The translations under genes were made by a program, and so were the position numbers. From positions 1 to 23,901 of the forward strand of contig NXFV01001783.1 in NCBI GenBank assembly GCA_002803225.1: a stretch of 23,901 nucleotides of DNA, written 5' to 3'. Of this stretch, positions 21,716 to 23,901 are shown piece by piece; the first letter of the stretch is position 1; each line of letters starts with the position of its first letter. The notes beneath the pieces were generated by a model. That model did not search any database. It saw only the letters and a list, made by a program, of their open reading frames with translations, and was not told the origin of the DNA. The DNA comes from Gamarada debralockiae (Eukaryota > Ascomycota > Leotiomycetes > Helotiales > Hyphodiscaceae).

Positions 21716-22929
21716 ATGGTTCACTTCAATTCAGCAACGCTTGCAACCTTTCTAGCTGCAGCTTCCTCCATCACACTGGCCTCAGCACACCCAGGAGAAG
21801 TTCACGATGCGGTTCATGTGAAGCGCGAGATCGAGACCCGAAACTCCCTCGCTACGGCACACAAACGATCTCTCGGTCTTTGTGCCAACAGCTTGAACGC
21901 TCAATCTTTGAATGAGCGATCTATTGCGAGGCGTGCGGCTAAAGCCAAGGAGCTGCGTGCGGCTCGCGGTCTTCCAAACAGTATGTCTCCAGTTTTGACT
22001 CAAAACTGACTTAACCTTGAGATGATAATGACACTAAATGCAGAGCCATTCAAAACTCGTCGCGATCTCACAGAATTGGAAGACTTTGACAATGTCAACC
22101 ATAACTTGACTGGGACTATTACGGACTACTCCGTGGATACTCTCTTTGCCGCCAACACCAGCTGCATTCTCACCCCTGAGACAACCATTGGCCCATATTG
22201 GATCGAGGGAGAATTAATCCGCTCCAACCTCACCGAGGGTAAGGCAGGCGTTCCAATACACTTAGAGCTTCAGGTAAGGATAGAACCTAAACGAGTAAAG
22301 AGACCAATTTGACTAAGGCCATCACGTAGTTTGTCAACGTCGAGACATGCGAGGCAGTACCCGACCTCATGATTGATACTTGGGGAGCAAATGCCACCGG
22401 AGTCTACAGTGGTGTCTACTTCGCAGGAAATGGTGCTATCTCCGCCAACCTTGGAAGCCTGTCTGAGAACTACAACCGTGGCGTGCAGCCCACCGACTCC
22501 GACGGCGTGGCCGCATTCGACACCAACTTCCCAGGCCACTACGACGGGCGCGCCACACACCAACACACAATCGTGACGCATAACTACACCCTGCTTCCCA
22601 ATGGTACTTACAGCGGTGGAAGTGTAAACCATATCGGCCAGATCTTCTTCGAAGAGAAACTTCGTTCCGCTGTCGAAGCAGTTTATCCATACAACACCAA
22701 CACGCAGGCAATTACCAGTAACGATAACGATACGTGGGCTCCAAGCCAATCGGATAATGATTATGATCCTTATCCCGACTATGTTTATCTTGGGGATGAG
22801 ATTACGGATGGGCTTTTGATGTGGCTGCAGATTGGGATTAATGTCACTGCAGACGTCACGTCTGCGGAGAGTGCGGAGGGTAGACTCACTGCTAACGGCA
22901 CTGTTGCGTTGGGAACGCTTGATGATTAG
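21716..22929 (+). CDS. Secreted intradiol ring-cleavage dioxygenase, 3 exons, 364 aa
   Basis: Intradiol dioxygenases use non-haem Fe(III) and O2 to open catechol-type rings between the two hydroxyls. Exons are 21716-21980, 22044-22273 and 22330-22929; introns are 63 (GTATGT...CAG) and 56 bases (GTAAGG...TAG). A signal peptide (about 1-24, cut after ASA) precedes a pro-region with dibasic KR sites (about 36 and 50). The core has all four iron ligands: Y140 (TIGPYWIEGELIR), Y236 (FPGHYDGR), H242 and H244 (THQH). DTWGANATGVYSGV, RGVQPTDSDGVAAF and VNHIGQIFFEE are family hallmarks. Many N-glycosylation sites fit secretion. Fungal extracellular members attack plant- or lignin-derived phenolics; the substrate here is unknown. 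The frame is intact and the flank upstream (21570-21715) is pyrimidine-rich, as in a leader. Confidence 0.93.
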
Positions 22930-23203
22930 GGGAACGTTCCGAGAGGTCATAGGTAGCTGGTCTAAAACTTTTGTAAAAGACACGTATTTTCTTTCAACTT
23001 GGAAGTTTTAAGACTCTCGTGAGAGCCTTGAGCTACTTCCCTAGCCTCTTAATCTCCTTGCTTCTAAACTGACCCAAAAGTGTATTCCTCCACACTCTTC
23101 CCACGGAACAGGTTACCCTTCCCACTTCCACGGTTGTTCTCCCTTGCTCCTCGTCGGTGGCCGCGCAAGACCATCCATTCTCTACACATCTCTCTCTGGC
23201 TCA
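22930..23203. other. 3' flank of the dioxygenase gene
   Basis: TCTCGTGAGAG-type complementary bases lie near 23014-23024, and the remainder is pyrimidine-rich. No gene is recognised. Confidence 0.3.
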
Positions 23204-23497
23204 TCAATGCGGGATTCCGGGCTGAATCCTTTGTCCAACATATGCGTTTTGAGGACTCCAGCCAGCCAGCCGCGCCAAGCACGGGCGTTGGCTCTCGCTG
23301 ACATGAGCGCGAGCCAGTTCCGAGACCCTGATCCTCACGAAATTCCCTTTCGCCTCGTCGCCTACGTATGTGTCGGTGGCTGGGATAAAGACTACAGTTG
23401 TGTAGAATGGAGGTATGGTTCTGCCGTATATTTTGTGGCTCAATTCGTAGGAGAGAGCGGCTTTGGTGCTGGGTTCGGAAAAGACGGTCCATTTCAT
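23204..23497 (-). CDS. Hypothetical protein, 97 aa, uncertain
   Basis: The minus frame from the ATG at 23497 begins MKWTVFSEPSTKAALSYELS and continues YGRTIPPFYTTVVFIPATD, then becomes Arg/Ser-rich. It has no signal peptide, membrane span or family I recognise. A TATA-like run lies about 25-35 bases upstream (23520-23532). An overlapping 186-residue minus frame (23064-23624) and two plus frames compete for the same DNA, so this may not be a gene. An exon of a spliced gene cannot be excluded. Confidence 0.25.
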   Translation of the reverse strand: MKWTVFSEPSTKAALSYELSHKIYGRTIPPFYTTVVFIPATDTYVGDEAKGNFVRIRVSELARAHVSESQRPCLARLAGWSPQNAYVGQRIQPGIPH

Positions 23498-23780
23498 CGT
23501 AATCCACCGCGAAGGAAGTAAAAATATATAGATCACGGACATGAGCGAGAAGCTCAAAAGATTTGCTGAGCAGCTGACAACGGAGAGTCGGCAGGTGGAA
23601 ACAGGGCCTTAAGACTTGTGTCACTCGACGAAGATAAGATTTGAGACGCGTTTATTGAAATCAGTTGAAAGGTACGAAGGCACGGGCAAATAAAAACCAG
23701 ATATCGTCAGGGTCACTTCAGCGGTTGCTTCAGCGACCATTGCGTAATTTCCAGGCCTCTAATCGCCAATTTTCAGCCTT

Positions 23781-23825
23781 GACAGCCCTGAACTGCAACG
23801 CCGAATCGTGATTGCAGGGCTCTGT
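23781..23825. repeat. Imperfect long hairpin
   Basis: GACAG (23781-23785) pairs with CTGTC at the far end. AGCCCTG plus GCAA (after a 4-base bulge) pairs with TTGCAGGGCT (23812-23821). The loop is about 13 bases. Its context is non-coding sequence near the window end. It may be part of an element or a structured transcript. Confidence 0.4.
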
Positions 23826-23867
23826 CCGAGGACTACAGGGTGTCTGTTAGGCTACTAAGGACGGCTT

Positions 23868-23901
23868 GGGGGGGGGTGTTTCTTTTTTTTTTTTTTTTTT
23901 T
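23868..23901. repeat. G9 and T19 homopolymer tracts at the window end
   Basis: Nine G (23868-23876) are followed by TGTTTCTC-like bases and an uninterrupted run of 19 T to the last base. It may be the edge of an assembly contig, or the poly-A tail (seen from the other strand) of a LINE-type element lying off the window to the right. Confidence 0.6.

Noticed and set aside
22270..22983. 237-codon open frame on the minus strand
   Set aside because: It is antisense to the dioxygenase core, whose iron ligands and splice sites are clear on the plus strand.

Overview
The window looks like nuclear DNA of a filamentous ascomycete (Pezizomycotina, possibly Leotiomycetes; the class is an inference). 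The genes carry short spliceosomal introns of about 43-63 bases with GT...AG ends and CTGAC/CTAAC-like branch sites. Gene types are typically fungal: CBM18 lectin-like protein, extracellular intradiol dioxygenase, HET-domain relic. Gene-poor stretches are AT-rich and hold decayed genes and LTR or inverted-repeat elements, as in genomes with repeat-induced point mutation (RIP). No bacterial-type operon, CRISPR array or convincing tRNA/rRNA gene was seen.

Layout. 1-4489 is a decayed accessory stretch: a short inverted-repeat element (about 1558-1750), a broken HET-domain gene on the minus strand (about 1760-2840), and unassigned sequence. 4490-5266 (+) is a secreted or surface protein with two CBM18 chitin-binding domains; one predicted 48-base intron removes an in-frame stop. 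5384-6210 holds hairpins, AT-rich repeats and LTR-like sequence. 7284-9769 (-) is BRF1, the TFIIB-related subunit of RNA polymerase III factor TFIIIB, in three exons. 10334-10861 has two LTRs; the second is a clear solo LTR with a perfect 5-base target duplication. 10941-11383 (+) is an unassigned coding-like segment. 11879-13846 (-) is a secreted Cys-rich protein with apple/PAN-like repeats in three exons.

13847-15962 is a long spacer with an 18-base perfect palindrome. 15963-17231 (+) is the type I protein arginine methyltransferase PRMT1 in six exons, two of them only 14 and 20 bases long. 17961-20000 (+) holds two adjacent pseudogenes: a SnoaL/NTF2-like protein and the C-terminal half of a serine palmitoyltransferase LCB2-like enzyme. 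Their three premature stops all fit C-to-T change in a CpA context, and both also carry single-base frameshifts. 20000-21560 is AT-rich, with a diverged inverted repeat and a coding-like island. 21716-22929 (+) is a secreted intradiol ring-cleavage dioxygenase in three exons. The right end is unassigned and finishes in G9 and T19 tracts.

The intact genes do not form a pathway. BRF1 and PRMT1 are conserved housekeeping genes; the CBM18, apple-domain and dioxygenase genes encode predicted secreted or surface proteins, set among transposon debris and dead genes. I found no convincing new multi-gene system. The best leads are the CBM18 gene's 5' and 3' ends, the apple-domain protein with an internal 10-residue repeat, the PRMT1 microexons, the RIP-like double pseudogene and the dated LTR insertion.
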